Shown: positions 35,928 through 44,705 of the stretch, piece by piece
Position numbering within the stretch: the first letter of the stretch is position 1
Layout of the letters: each line of letters starts with the position of its first letter
Assembly: GCA_020634565.1 (NCBI GenBank)
Contig: JACKBN010000011.1
Span: 62,001-126,000, forward strand
Direction: 5' to 3'
DNA: 64,000 nucleotides
Origin: Ardenticatenaceae bacterium
Lineage (GTDB): Bacteria; Chloroflexota; Anaerolineae; Promineifilales; Promineifilaceae
Notes under the pieces: generated by a model
Databases searched by the model: none
The model's input: only the letters and a program-made list of their open reading frames with translations
Told to the model about the DNA's origin: nothing
Position numbers and translations under genes: made by a program

Positions 35928-36204
35928 TCAGCCACTCAATCAGCCCGGTTTGGACGACAATCAACAGCACCAGCCCCAAAATCCAGATTGGCAACCGGCC
36001 AAAAACGCCGCCCTGGCTGCCCGTTAGCCACTTTTCCTTGCCTGCGGCCCCACTACGCAGCCGCAGCCCGGCATCCACCAAAGAGATCACCACGCACCCT
36101 CCCGACAGCGCCCAGGTAAAGGACCAGCCAAAGGCAGCCAATCCAATCATTACCCCCAGGCAAACCAATACCAATATGACGCCCGTTCCATTCGCCCGTT
36201 TCAT
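35914..36204 (-). CDS. Small membrane protein
   Basis: The 96-residue product has an N-terminal pair of membrane helices (VILVLVCLGVMIGLAAFGWS and ALSGGCVVISLVDAGL), a basic loop, and a C-terminal helix WILGLVLLIVVQTGLI. No family recognised. It overlaps the start of the downstream lipoprotein gene by 14 bp, so the two form a translationally coupled pair. Confidence 0.65.
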   Translation of the reverse strand: MKRANGTGVILVLVCLGVMIGLAAFGWSFTWALSGGCVVISLVDAGLRLRSGAAGKEKWLTGSQGGVFGRLPIWILGLVLLIVVQTGLIEWLNGQG

Positions 36205-36315
36205 TACACCTCCAAATTAAGCCAATCATTGCCAAACTTTTATGATGATACGGTAGGGAACGGCCGTTTTTTGCCACATTTTTGCCATTTTTTCCCCAAC
36301 AACTACACTTGGCAG

Positions 36316-38289
36316 ATGGCACCAGCTCCACCCAAAATCAACAAAACGGCCGTGCGCCAGCTGCTCAAGCTGTGGGATGCGCCCCACCAACTGGGGCAGC
36401 ACCCGCTGGCCGAGCGGTTAACAGCGTCCCACTCCACGTCTCCCACCGACATTGGCCGGGGGCTGGCGCTTAAAACCCGCCTCAACGACGCCATCCAAAC
36501 CCTGCGCCCCGACGACGGCGAACCGCAGCCCCACAACCGCGCCTGGCGGCCGTTTCTCATCATCACCCGCCGCTACTGCCTGGGCCGTTTGCCCGACTGG
36601 ATCATGGTCGAACTCAGCGTCTCCAGCCGCACCTTTTACCGCGAACTCAATCAGGGCATCCGGCAGATTGGCGCCCATTTGCAGCACGTCTTGGCCGAAC
36701 TGCCTGAGGCTGTTGAAGGCGCGACTGCTTCAACAAGCCCAGGAATCGTCCCGCCGCCAGAACCGATCTTGCCCCCGCCGCCACCGCCCACCGCCACCGC
36801 ACCGCTGCTCACCTTCATCACCGATTTGTGCGAGCACAACAGCCACAACTACAGCCTGCTAGACGCTGAAGAACCGATTATTCTGGCCGCGCTGGAGCAG
36901 GCCAAAGCGCAAAAGTATGTTGCCCAGCGGGCGCGGCTGCTCTTTGCCGTCATTCGCCACTGGCTGGACCGGGGTCGCGTTGAACAGGCGGAGCAGCAGG
37001 TACGCCACGCCCTCAGCCAGGTCGGCGAGGATCTGGCGGCCCAAGCGCGGCTCACCATCTGCCTGGGGCGCATCGCTGAATGGCACAGCGACCACGAAAC
37101 GGCCCAACAGCAGTTCCGGCAGGGCATCATCTGGGCCACCCAGCTTGGGCTGCCGGAAGTTGCGCTCAACGGACAGGTTGCCTCGCTGCGCAACTTTTTG
37201 CGCCAGGGCAAACCCGAGCAAACCTACCAAATCGCCGACGCTATCGGTAGCCAGATTGAGCAGCACAGCGATCCGCATTGGCGGGCTGCCGCTTACCTCA
37301 GCCTTAGCGCCGTCAACTACTACCATGCCCGCTACGATGTCGCTTTTCAGCAGGTGCAGCACGCCCGCCAGCTGTACGAAACGCTGGACGAACCGGCCCG
37401 CCTGATGAGCGTCTACCAAAATTTGGGCGTCATCGCGGTGGAGCGGGGGCAATATGCCGAAGCGTTTTCGTATTACGAGCTGGGGCTGGCCCAGGCCCGC
37501 GCCACTGAGAATCGGGTGCGCGAGGCGCAGCTGCTTAACAATCTGGGCGTGGTGGCTCTGAACACGGGGCAGTGGCGCAAGGCGCAGACGCTGCACGCTC
37601 AGGCGCTGGCTCTGCGCCGCGAGCTGGGGGACGAGGACGGCATCTCGCAGTCGCTCATTAACCTGGGGGTGCTCTATTTGGCGCAGCGCAACAGCGCTGA
37701 GGCGCACGCCGCGCTAACCGAAGGATTGGCCCTGGCTCGCCAACGCGAGCAGCGCCCGCAGGAGTCCAAATTTCTGGTGAATTTGGCCTGGCAGCAGCGG
37801 CAGGTGGGTGCGTTTGCGGAGGCGTTGAAAACGGCCGAATCTTCCCTCATCATCGCCCAGGCCATCGACCGGCAGCAGGGCATTGCCGAGGCGTTGGAAC
37901 AGGCGGGGCTGGCCAGTCTGGCGCTGGGGGATGCCGTCGCTGCCGAAGAAGCCTTACAAGCTGCCCACAACATTTGGGCCGCCCAACAGTTGCCCCACCG
38001 CCAGATGGAAGTGACGGCGTTTTTGGCTCAGTCGGCGCTGGTGCAGGGCAACGCTGCCCTGGCCCACCAGCGGTTGGCGCCTGTATTGGCTCATCTGGCA
38101 CATAGCTTGGACGGGTTGGAGGATACGGCCGTTACTCTCCTCATTTGCGCCGATGTGTTGGCCGCTGCCGGGGAAACCGCCGAAGCCGACGCCATGCGCG
38201 CCAAAGCCCGTACCTACCTGCACCAGCAAAGTTTGGAAATTGAAGATACGGCCGTACGGCAAGCCTACCTCGCCAGCTATAACCTCTAA
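36316..38289 (+). CDS. TPR-repeat protein with N-terminal helical domain
   Basis: The 657-residue product has an N-terminal part (residues 1-130) with a helix-turn-helix-like MVELSVSSRTFYRELNQGIR, a Pro-rich linker, and then about ten tetratricopeptide repeats, for example LLNNLGVVALNTGQWRKAQT and QSLINLGVLYLAQRNSAEAH. This layout is common in Chloroflexota signalling proteins that resemble SARP/LuxR regulators without the NB-ARC ATPase. A role as a transcription factor is inferred only. ATG 36316 has no strong ribosome binding site. Confidence 0.75.
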   Translation: MAPAPPKINKTAVRQLLKLWDAPHQLGQHPLAERLTASHSTSPTDIGRGLALKTRLNDAIQTLRPDDGEPQPHNRAWRPFLIITRRYCLGRLPDWIMVELSVSSRTFYRELNQGIRQIGAHLQHVLAELPEAVEGATASTSPGIVPPPEPILPPPPPPTATAPLLTFITDLCEHNSHNYSLLDAEEPIILAALEQAKAQKYVAQRARLLFAVIRHWLDRGRVEQAEQQVRHALSQVGEDLAAQARLTICLGRIAEWHSDHETAQQQFRQGIIWATQLGLPEVALNGQVASLRNFLRQGKPEQTYQIADAIGSQIEQHSDPHWRAAAYLSLSAVNYYHARYDVAFQQVQHARQLYETLDEPARLMSVYQNLGVIAVERGQYAEAFSYYELGLAQARATENRVREAQLLNNLGVVALNTGQWRKAQTLHAQALALRRELGDEDGISQSLINLGVLYLAQRNSAEAHAALTEGLALARQREQRPQESKFLVNLAWQQRQVGAFAEALKTAESSLIIAQAIDRQQGIAEALEQAGLASLALGDAVAAEEALQAAHNIWAAQQLPHRQMEVTAFLAQSALVQGNAALAHQRLAPVLAHLAHSLDGLEDTAVTLLICADVLAAAGETAEADAMRAKARTYLHQQSLEIEDTAVRQAYLASYNL

Positions 38290-38294
38290 CACCT

Positions 38295-38362
38295 CCCAGA
38301 TTGGCCCATTTTCCCTACCAAAAAATCGCAGCAAAAATCACCTAAAAATGGTCCAATCTCAC
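38295..38362. repeat. Inverted repeat AGATTGGCCCATTTT / AAAATGGTCCAATCT
   Basis: Two 15-bp arms, one mismatch, about 36 bp apart, just after the TPR gene. The arms contain half of the AGATTGGACCAATCT palindrome seen at 2467 and 2514. Confidence 0.55.
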
Positions 38363-38404
38363 CCTCGCGGGAACAAAATCGCCCCCTTTGGCGTTATACG
38401 GATG

Positions 38405-38430
38405 AAGGTCGAGACAACCTCGGCCTTTTA
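38405..38430 (+). terminator. Intrinsic terminator downstream of the TPR gene
   Basis: The stem AAGGTCGAG (38405-38413) / CTCGGCCTT (38419-38427), with one G-T pair, is followed by TTATTTT. Confidence 0.5.
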
Positions 38431-38459
38431 TTTTGTAAACCAAAAAGGAGGTTTCATTC

Positions 38460-39416
38460 ATGAAACTAAAAACAATTTTACCCTTGCTGTTTGTTGCGCT
38501 TTTCCTTGGATTGGCTGCCTGCAGCCCTGCTGGCGGTGAACCAGCCGCTTCAGACAACCCCGCTACGGAAACACCCGATCTGGATGCCCCCGTTAGCTCC
38601 GATGACCCGGCCACGCCAACGCCAGATGAGGACCCAGCCCCAGAAAAGATGGTGGAAAGCGAAGCCAACGTTGAGGCCATCAGCATCTTTATCATGGAAT
38701 CTTTTCCGGTGCAGGTAAGCGTAAACGTAACAGGCTATCTGGAAGACGGCTGCACCTCGCTAGGTGAGATTAGCACCAATCGCGAAGACAATACCTTCGT
38801 TGTGACGGCTCTCGCTGAGCGTCCGGCGGATGCCATATGCACCCAGCAAATCGTCGATTTTGAAGAAAACGTGGCGCTAGATGTTTTGGGTTTGCCCGCA
38901 GGTACCTATACGGTAAACGTGAACGGCGTGACCGATACCTTCACCTTGCAGATGGACAATGCTGTTGAACCGCTGCCCGGCACAGATGATGAACCGACTG
39001 CTGAGCTGGATTTGCCGAATGAGGATGTGGCGGAACTGCTGCGCCTGACGCTGGAGCGCGCACTCGTTGACCAGGAAATCCCTGACTACGCGTTGCTGGC
39101 CGATCAGCCAGAAATTGTGCTGTCCACCGAAAACATCGACTCAACCTTGCTGCCAGAATTAGAAGGCGTCAATCTGGTCACGATGACGCCCGAAGAAATT
39201 CAGGCCAAAGCAGACGCTGAAGGCGACTTTCCCTATCTGCGGTTCCAGGGATTTTCGGCGCCATCAAATGACGAAGTTAACGTTTCTCTAGGTAGCGGCT
39301 GGGCTGTAGGCGCAGATTCCGACATGATTTATCTGAGCGGTGGTGGCTTCACCATCAACTACACGCGCACGGCCGATGGCTGGAGCGGCGAAGTAACAGA
39401 AATGTGGATCTCATAA
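38460..39416 (+). CDS. Lipoprotein of unknown function
   Basis: The 318-residue product starts at ATG 38460 behind AAAGGAGGTTTCATTC, a near-ideal ribosome binding site. Lipobox LGLAAC is at residues 17-22, followed by an acidic Pro/Thr/Asp linker. The folded part contains FPVQVSVNVTGYLEDGCTSL and DAICTQQIVDFEENVALDVL, a pattern like inhibitor or adhesion domains of the Big/immunoglobulin type, with two Cys. No catalytic motif is seen. Confidence 0.7.
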   Translation: MKLKTILPLLFVALFLGLAACSPAGGEPAASDNPATETPDLDAPVSSDDPATPTPDEDPAPEKMVESEANVEAISIFIMESFPVQVSVNVTGYLEDGCTSLGEISTNREDNTFVVTALAERPADAICTQQIVDFEENVALDVLGLPAGTYTVNVNGVTDTFTLQMDNAVEPLPGTDDEPTAELDLPNEDVAELLRLTLERALVDQEIPDYALLADQPEIVLSTENIDSTLLPELEGVNLVTMTPEEIQAKADAEGDFPYLRFQGFSAPSNDEVNVSLGSGWAVGADSDMIYLSGGGFTINYTRTADGWSGEVTEMWIS

Positions 39417-39445
39417 GCAGTTTTTAACGCCAAGACACAAAGATT

Positions 39446-39489
39446 AAAAAGAGGCAAAGGCTGAATTTAACCCCAGCCTTTGCCTCTTT
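39446..39489. terminator. Intrinsic terminator, possibly bidirectional
   Basis: GAGGCAAAGGCTG (39451-39463) pairs perfectly with CAGCCTTTGCCTC (39474-39486). An A run precedes and a T run follows, so it could work in both directions, but only the plus-strand lipoprotein gene reads into it. Confidence 0.8.
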
Positions 39490-39683
39490 CACCCCTTTCC
39501 ACCTTCGCGTCAAATTCTTCTCCCCGCTTACCGACGACCGCTGACCGATAACCGCTCACTGATTGACACCTTCTAAACGGCTGTGCTATTCTGCGCAGGA
39601 ACACCGGGCCGAGCGCATCCCCTCTAAGTTTTTTGTGCTCTCTACGGCCGATAACAACCCAACAACAACAAAAGGAAATCTCT

Positions 39684-41129
39684 ATGCAAACCATTGATTG
39701 TCTGAAAATCCTGAAAGATGGCCTGCCCAGCAGCAGCGCCGCACCGCGCCATATCATTGTCATTGGGGCTGGCATGGCGGGACTAACGGCCGCTTTGCTG
39801 CTGCAAGAAGCGGGCCACACGGTCACGATTTTAGAAGCGCAAAACAGGCTGGGCGGGCGCGTTTACACGTATCATGGATTTCCGGGCAAGATGTATGGTG
39901 AATTTGGCGCAATGCGCTTCCCCAAGCAGCACAAGCTGGCCCAGCACCTCATCCACGAGCGGTTTAAGTTAGCCACACGGCCGTTTCCCATGTTCGACGA
40001 AGACACCTTCATCTACGTCAACGGCACCGGCTTGCGGCGCAGCCAGTTCCACCCTGATATGGTCGATTACAACCTGCCGGCCCACGAAAAAGGCAAGCTG
40101 CCCGATGAACTGCTCAAGCAGGCCATGCAGCCCCTCATCGACAAAATAAACGAGCCCGATGGCTGGAACTATCTCATTGCCCATTACGACAGCTATTCGC
40201 TGATCGATTACCTGCGTGAAAGCAACCTGAGCGACGCCGCCCTGTCCATGATTGGCCCGCTGCTCAATCTGGAAGGGCGCTTCCACTTTTCGCTAATGGA
40301 GTGGTTTTCCCATTACTATGAAAATGTTTTTGGCGATCTGGTTTTCATCGAAGATGGGGCCGATGCCTTGCCCAACGCCTTTGTGCCTCACCTGCAATCT
40401 TCCATCCGCCTGGGAGCCATCGTGCAGGAGATTCAGCAGTCGGAAGAGGGTGTGACGGTCACATTTAAAGATCCGGCGGGCTACAGCCAGACCGTCAGCG
40501 GCGATGAGTGCATTCTAACGGTGCCGTTTAACTTGCTGCGCCACATGGAAATTGGCGGGCTGGACGTGAACAAATGGTACACCATCCGCAATGTGTATTA
40601 CGGCCGTGCCCACAAAATCTTTATGCAGTTCAGCGAGCGCTGGTGGGAAACCAAGTACAACATCTCCCACGGCGTTACCGTCACCGATTTGGCGATTCGC
40701 AACGTGGTGTACACGCCTGCCGGGCAAGATCCGGCCTACAACAAAGGGGTGATCATCGCCTCGTACGCCTGGGGGCAAGACAGCATGGCGTACAGCATGT
40801 TGAGCGAGCAGGAGCGCATTGCCCAGGCGCTGCAAGATTTGTGCAAAATCCACCCGGAAGCGCGCAACACGTTTGAATTTGGCATCTCGCACGATTGGTC
40901 GCTGGATCAGTATGCTGGGGGCATTGGCCCCCTGTTCCGCCCGCATGAGATGAGCGGCCGTTTCTATGACAATATCGTTCGGCCCGTCAACCGCATCTGG
41001 TTTGCCAACGACGCCTGCGACCGTCGTCACCGCCGCTGGATCGAGGCCGCGCTGGTGGCCGCCGTGAAAAACGCCTTTGCCCTGCACACGGGCCTACGCA
41101 ACGAGGTGCCGTTGGATATCCACGAATAG
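39684..41129 (+). CDS. FAD-dependent amine oxidase-like protein
   Basis: The 481-residue enzyme has the FAD dinucleotide fold IIVIGAGMAGLTAALLL (residues 24-40) and the R-G-G motif LEAQNRLGGRVYTY, then the monoamine-oxidase-type substrate domain. The C-terminal FAD-binding segment is replaced by NRIWFANDACDRRHRRWIEA, where the usual GE-H motif reads AND-C. The substrate is unknown; related bacterial proteins act on amines or on polyenes. Start ATG 39684 (SD AAAGGAAAT) is preferred over the longer reading at 39633. Confidence 0.82.
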   Translation: MQTIDCLKILKDGLPSSSAAPRHIIVIGAGMAGLTAALLLQEAGHTVTILEAQNRLGGRVYTYHGFPGKMYGEFGAMRFPKQHKLAQHLIHERFKLATRPFPMFDEDTFIYVNGTGLRRSQFHPDMVDYNLPAHEKGKLPDELLKQAMQPLIDKINEPDGWNYLIAHYDSYSLIDYLRESNLSDAALSMIGPLLNLEGRFHFSLMEWFSHYYENVFGDLVFIEDGADALPNAFVPHLQSSIRLGAIVQEIQQSEEGVTVTFKDPAGYSQTVSGDECILTVPFNLLRHMEIGGLDVNKWYTIRNVYYGRAHKIFMQFSERWWETKYNISHGVTVTDLAIRNVVYTPAGQDPAYNKGVIIASYAWGQDSMAYSMLSEQERIAQALQDLCKIHPEARNTFEFGISHDWSLDQYAGGIGPLFRPHEMSGRFYDNIVRPVNRIWFANDACDRRHRRWIEAALVAAVKNAFALHTGLRNEVPLDIHE

Positions 41130-41134
41130 ATTTC

Positions 41135-41200
41135 ACCGCAAAAAACGCAAAAAACGCAAAGAAAAATAAAAGACTCTGCGCTCTTGGCGTTCTTTGCGGT
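41135..41200. repeat. Inverted repeat of ACCGCAAA/CGTTCTTTGCGG words
   Basis: ACCGCAAAAAACGC (41135-41148) and GCGTTCTTTGCGGT (41187-41200) are near-complements, the first flanked by the tandem CGCAAAAAACGCAAAG. A similar CTTTGCGTT word occurs at 44630 and 59420. Confidence 0.55.
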
Positions 41201-41355
41201 AAATTGTCTGTAACCATTGCCAAGTGAGTGCATCTAAACAAAAAGTGTGGGTGGAAACGGCCGTTTTCACCCCAATTAAAAAGCCACAGTGACCAAACCT
41301 CAAAAATCTCTGTGTCCTCTGTGGCCAAAATTTACTTTTTACGGAGACATTCACA

Positions 41356-41766
41356 ATGGAAATGATTATCGACTTCCCCGGTGGGGCCCGCGTAGATGCG
41401 CACTTTGGCCCGTTCACCGTTCCGACCGACCAACCTTCTTACAACGGCATGGCTTCCGCCCCGACGCCATTTGCCACCTTTTTAGCCTCTATTGGCACCT
41501 GCGCGGGCATTTACGTGCTGGGCTTCTGTCAGCAGCGCGGCATCAACGCCGAAGGCGTGCGCCTGGTGCAAAGTCTGGAAGTAAACCGGATGACGGGCAT
41601 GGTTAGCAAAGTCAAGCTGGATATTCAGCTGCCGCCTGGCTTCCCGGAAAAATACAAAACGGCCGTTATTCGCGCCGCTGATCAATGTGCTGTCAAGAAA
41701 CATTTTGAGAACCCACCCCAATTTGAAATTCAGGCAAACATCGCTTCCGAGCTGAGTGCTGCCTAA
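41356..41766 (+). CDS. OsmC-family protein
   Basis: The 136-residue OsmC domain has the two redox cysteines at C49 (GTCAGIYV) and C111 (DQCAVKKH), the pair that reduces organic hydroperoxides in OsmC/Ohr proteins. The protein begins MEMIIDFPGGARVDAHFG. ATG 41356 follows a TTACGGAGACATTCACA leader. It stands alone between two hairpin elements and ends at a strong terminator. Confidence 0.88.
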   Translation: MEMIIDFPGGARVDAHFGPFTVPTDQPSYNGMASAPTPFATFLASIGTCAGIYVLGFCQQRGINAEGVRLVQSLEVNRMTGMVSKVKLDIQLPPGFPEKYKTAVIRAADQCAVKKHFENPPQFEIQANIASELSAA

Positions 41767-41828
41767 TTTTTCTCCTTTGTCACCGCCACCTCTGGGACGA
41801 GCCTAAAAAAAGCGAAAAAATGTGAAAA

Positions 41829-41855
41829 AGGCAACCTAAACAGGTTGCCTTTTTT
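41829..41855 (+). terminator. Intrinsic terminator after the OsmC gene
   Basis: AGGCAACCT / AGGTTGCCT with a short AAAC loop and a run of six T. Confidence 0.85.
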
Positions 41856-41880
41856 GCTGCCTCAGGATAGAGTGGCAAGT

Positions 41881-42516
41881 ATGACAGAATTTGATTCGGA
41901 AACGGCCGTTGATCCCTTAGATGTTGATGAAGCTGAACTGATTGCCCGCATTCAGGCTGGCGATAAATCTGCTTGTGATGAGTGCATAGCCATTCATAGC
42001 CCTGCGCTGAACCGTTTATTGGTGCGCCTGCTGGGCAACGAGCAAGATGCCGAAGATGCGCTGCAAGAATCCTTCCTCAACGCCTTCCGGGCCATCGACA
42101 ATTTTGAGGCCCGCTCCAGCCTGAGCACCTGGCTGTATCGTATTGCCTACAACACCGCCATGATGCGCCTGCGTCGTCCCAAAACGAACACCGTCTCCGT
42201 CGAAGAAACTCTTGACGAAACGCCCGGCTACATTCCGCGCCAGCTTTTTGATTGGTGCTGCCTGCCCGAAGAAACGTACGATAGTGAAGAGGTGCAATTG
42301 GAGCTGCGACAGGCCATTGCCTCTATGCCAGAAACGCTACAGCTTGTTTTCACCTTGCGGGAGTTGGAGGGGATGAGCACCGCAGAAACGGCCGATACCC
42401 TCGATATTTCTCCCAGTGCGGCCAAAGTCCGTTTACATCGGGCACGCCAGTGGCTGCGCGAAACGCTTGGCCCCATTCTGGACCCAGACAATCAAAGTGA
42501 TCCCTCGCCGACGTAA
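41881..42516 (+). CDS. ECF-subfamily RNA polymerase sigma factor
   Basis: The 211-residue protein has region 2 (LNRLLVRLLGNEQDAEDALQ, with the FLNAFRAID and FEARSSLSTWLYRIAYN core helices) and region 4 (ALPE-like SMPETLQLVFTLRELEGMST, then ISPSAAKVRLHRARQWLRE). A 60-residue spacer between them contains CCLPEETYD. The C-terminus has no extra domain, and no anti-sigma gene is adjacent, so the control of this factor is unclear. ATG 41881 is the first Met after the OsmC terminator; a longer start at 41845 would overlap the terminator. Confidence 0.9.
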   Translation: MTEFDSETAVDPLDVDEAELIARIQAGDKSACDECIAIHSPALNRLLVRLLGNEQDAEDALQESFLNAFRAIDNFEARSSLSTWLYRIAYNTAMMRLRRPKTNTVSVEETLDETPGYIPRQLFDWCCLPEETYDSEEVQLELRQAIASMPETLQLVFTLRELEGMSTAETADTLDISPSAAKVRLHRARQWLRETLGPILDPDNQSDPSPT

Positions 42517-42532
42517 ACCCTTTGATGAGCGA

Positions 42533-43123
42533 CTATTCTCGCCTGACGTTTTGTGATGTTACGGCCGTTAATTCAATCTGTAGTTCACGTGCGCCATAGA
42601 CCAGTTTGTTTTGCACCACGCGCCCCATTTGCTGCAAAAGATGCAGTGCTGGCTTGTTTGTTGGCAGCACAAACGCCTCAAAGAAGACAATCCCTTGAGC
42701 CAGCGCCAGTTCCGTTAACCAACCCAGCAGCCGTTTGCCCACCCCTTGCCCCTGAAAGCTATCTTCGACCAGCAGCGCCACTTCGGCTGTTTCGACATCA
42801 ACGTTGATATAGTAAGCCATCCCGACGACTCGGGGTTTTTTCCCTGCAATGGCCGCCACAACGGCACGGCCGTTTTTCCCCTCAAGCTGGCAAATTTGGG
42901 TGATCTCTTGCCGGGTAGGCATGCGTGGGCTGTGATAGCGGCTGAAAATCGTTCTTTCAGACGACCGTTTGTGCATCTCTATAATCAGATCAACATCATC
43001 TATCTGGACTGAACGGAAAATGAGCGATGAAGCTGTGGGCGAAATAGCCTGCCCGGCATTCGCCCATGTTCCTAAATCTGCTAAATAGCGTTCCAGATTC
43101 GGGTTTATCGCGAACCAATTCAT
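42533..43123 (-). CDS. GNAT-family N-acetyltransferase
   Basis: The 196-residue product contains the acetyl-CoA-binding segment EVALLVEDSFQGQGVGKRLL, where Q-x-x-G-x-G is visible, after a sensor-like N-terminus (FRSVQIDDVDLIIEMHKRSS). The fold resembles the acetyltransferase domain of protein-lysine acetylases (Pat-like), but the nucleotide-binding domain of those is absent. Start MNW at 43123 has GGAGGAAAAACC just upstream; a Met eight codons earlier lies in the same leader. It is the last gene of a TetR-thioesterase-GNAT run. Confidence 0.85.
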   Translation of the reverse strand: MNWFAINPNLERYLADLGTWANAGQAISPTASSLIFRSVQIDDVDLIIEMHKRSSERTIFSRYHSPRMPTRQEITQICQLEGKNGRAVVAAIAGKKPRVVGMAYYINVDVETAEVALLVEDSFQGQGVGKRLLGWLTELALAQGIVFFEAFVLPTNKPALHLLQQMGRVVQNKLVYGARELQIELTAVTSQNVRRE

Positions 43124-43195
43124 ACGGTTTTTCCTCCAATTTTGCATGCAGATCGATCCGTTTTTTAAAATTAGACCAATCTTGTCTAAACGAAC

Positions 43196-43738
43196 CTAAG
43201 CGTAGGCATTGGCTGCTTGGGCCTTTTCGCGGCGCTTTTGGCGCTGGGCCTGGCGTAGTTGGTTTACACGTTCATCAAAAGTGGTTGTTCCGTAAATGTC
43301 ATGAACCTGTACGGCCGTAAATAGCTGCATCAGTTCTTCGGTGTGGCTGGCGGGACGGCCGTTTGCCAGACTCACAAACGTAAATTCCACCCAGGCAACC
43401 GCCTTTATTTGCTGCCCACCTTCATCGAACATGATGCCTTCTATTACCAGTTTGCGTGACGTTGCCAGAATCAGTCGCGTTTGAATGCGCACCGTTTCCA
43501 TGAGCAAGGCGGGCAATAAAAATACGATTTCTGTTTTGCTAACCACCCAGTTGCTGCCAATCTCCTGCCCCACAGCAAAAATATTGAAATCGTAATGCGC
43601 CTGCAATTGGTCGGTGCGGGCATTCATAAAGTAATCCACATAGCGGGCATTGTTTAGATGGCCAAATGGGTCGCAATCCTGAAAACGGACAACGGCCGTA
43701 CTTTCCAAAACCTTGGGTAATGAACTGTTGAGAATCAT
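43196..43738 (-). CDS. Acyl-CoA thioesterase, 4HBT hot-dog family
   Basis: This 180-residue hot-dog protein has FQDCDPFGHLNNARYVDYFM (residues 19-38), where the Asp/His pair and the following helix are the 4-hydroxybenzoyl-CoA thioesterase signature, and a strand WVVSKTEIVFLLPALLMETV. It should hydrolyse an acyl-CoA or acyl-ACP; the acyl group is not evident. ATG 43738 follows AAAAGGAGCG. A TetR operator lies 18 bp upstream of the start, between it and the TetR gene, so the regulator probably controls it. Confidence 0.85.
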   Translation of the reverse strand: MILNSSLPKVLESTAVVRFQDCDPFGHLNNARYVDYFMNARTDQLQAHYDFNIFAVGQEIGSNWVVSKTEIVFLLPALLMETVRIQTRLILATSRKLVIEGIMFDEGGQQIKAVAWVEFTFVSLANGRPASHTEELMQLFTAVQVHDIYGTTTFDERVNQLRQAQRQKRREKAQAANAYA

Positions 43739-43755
43739 AAAAACGCTCCTTTTTG

Positions 43756-43769
43756 AGACCGTTCGGTCT
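43756..43769. promoter_or_regulatory. TetR-type operator AGACCGTTCGGTCT (thioesterase copy)
   Basis: A 14-bp palindrome in the gap between the TetR gene and the thioesterase. An identical copy precedes the TetR gene at 44404-44417. Confidence 0.75.
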
Positions 43770-43789
43770 GTTTTTGTCGCAAAAAAAAT

Positions 43790-44390
43790 TTAGCTTTCTG
43801 CCAAAGTCAAGCTTTGCAGGTAGTCAGCCAGATGCGTCGTGGCCCGCTCCATGTAGCTGTCATCCTGGTACAGCTGCGTCAGCATAATCGCCCCTTCCAG
43901 CGTAGAAATGAGCAGCGTGGTGACGGTTTCCACGTTTGTGTCTGGCTTGAGCTGCTGGCGGTCGATGCCTAATTGCACAATGCGCCGGATAAAATCTTGC
44001 CATTCGAGCATCGTTTCCTGGGTGGCGGCGTGCAGTTGGGGATGGGTATGGCTGGTGTGAACGGCCGTATTCACCACCGGGCAGACCCCCATCGATAGGA
44101 GAACCACTGGGGATTTTTTGAAAAACGCCCACAATCGCCTGCAAGCGATCCACGGCATGGTATTTGCCCTTGATCGCCTCGGCAAACGCCTGGCGCATCA
44201 AATCAACTGAGTATTCGTACGCCTGCACCGCCAAATCATCTTTGCTTTTGAAATGGTTGTAGATGCCGCCCTTCTCCATGCCAGTCACCGCCATAACGTC
44301 AGACATGGACGCGCCATGATAGCCGCGTTGGTTAAACAGTTGGGCCGCTTTTTGCAGGATGTACTCTTTGGTTTGCTCACCTTTGCGCAT
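43790..44390 (-). pseudogene. TetR-family transcriptional regulator, frameshifted
   Basis: The first reading gives a clean TetR DNA-binding domain: EQTKEYILQKAAQLFNQRGY, then MSDVMAVTGMEKGGIYNHFK. After FQKIPSGSPIDGG an extra base at about 44085 shifts the frame; removing it yields GCPVVNTAVHTSHTHPQLHA and then EWQDFIRRIVQLGIDRQ, the TetR_C motif, for about 199 residues. The ligand domain thus exists in another frame. Two identical operators, one before this gene and one before the thioesterase, fit autoregulation. Either the indel is a consensus error or the repressor is inactive and the operon derepressed. Confidence 0.85.
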
Positions 44391-44403
44391 AAAATCCTCT
44401 CGG

Positions 44404-44417
44404 AGACCGTTCGGTCT
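44404..44417. promoter_or_regulatory. TetR-type operator AGACCGTTCGGTCT (autoregulatory copy)
   Basis: Identical to the site at 43756-43769, located 14 bp before the TetR start codon on the minus strand. It indicates self-repression. Confidence 0.75.
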
Positions 44418-44705
44418 GAAAGAAAAGAGTAGCAGGGGAACGGCCGTTTGTCAATCAGCAATCTTTTTTCAATAGAGTTTAACCCTTTCACAAAAGTGGG
44501 CGCGGACGAGCGCGGAAAGCAAACAATTTATCCGCGTCCCATTGGCGAATAATACAAACTTTTGAAAAACTCAAAAGATGAAAGAGGCCAAGATTTCTTC
44601 CCTTCTTCTTCGCCTCTTTTGTATCTTCGCGCCTTTGCGTTAAAAATCGTAGCAATTGCCTCAGATGAGTTGCCCGCCATCCCCTGTTCTGGCTACAATG
44701 CAGGC

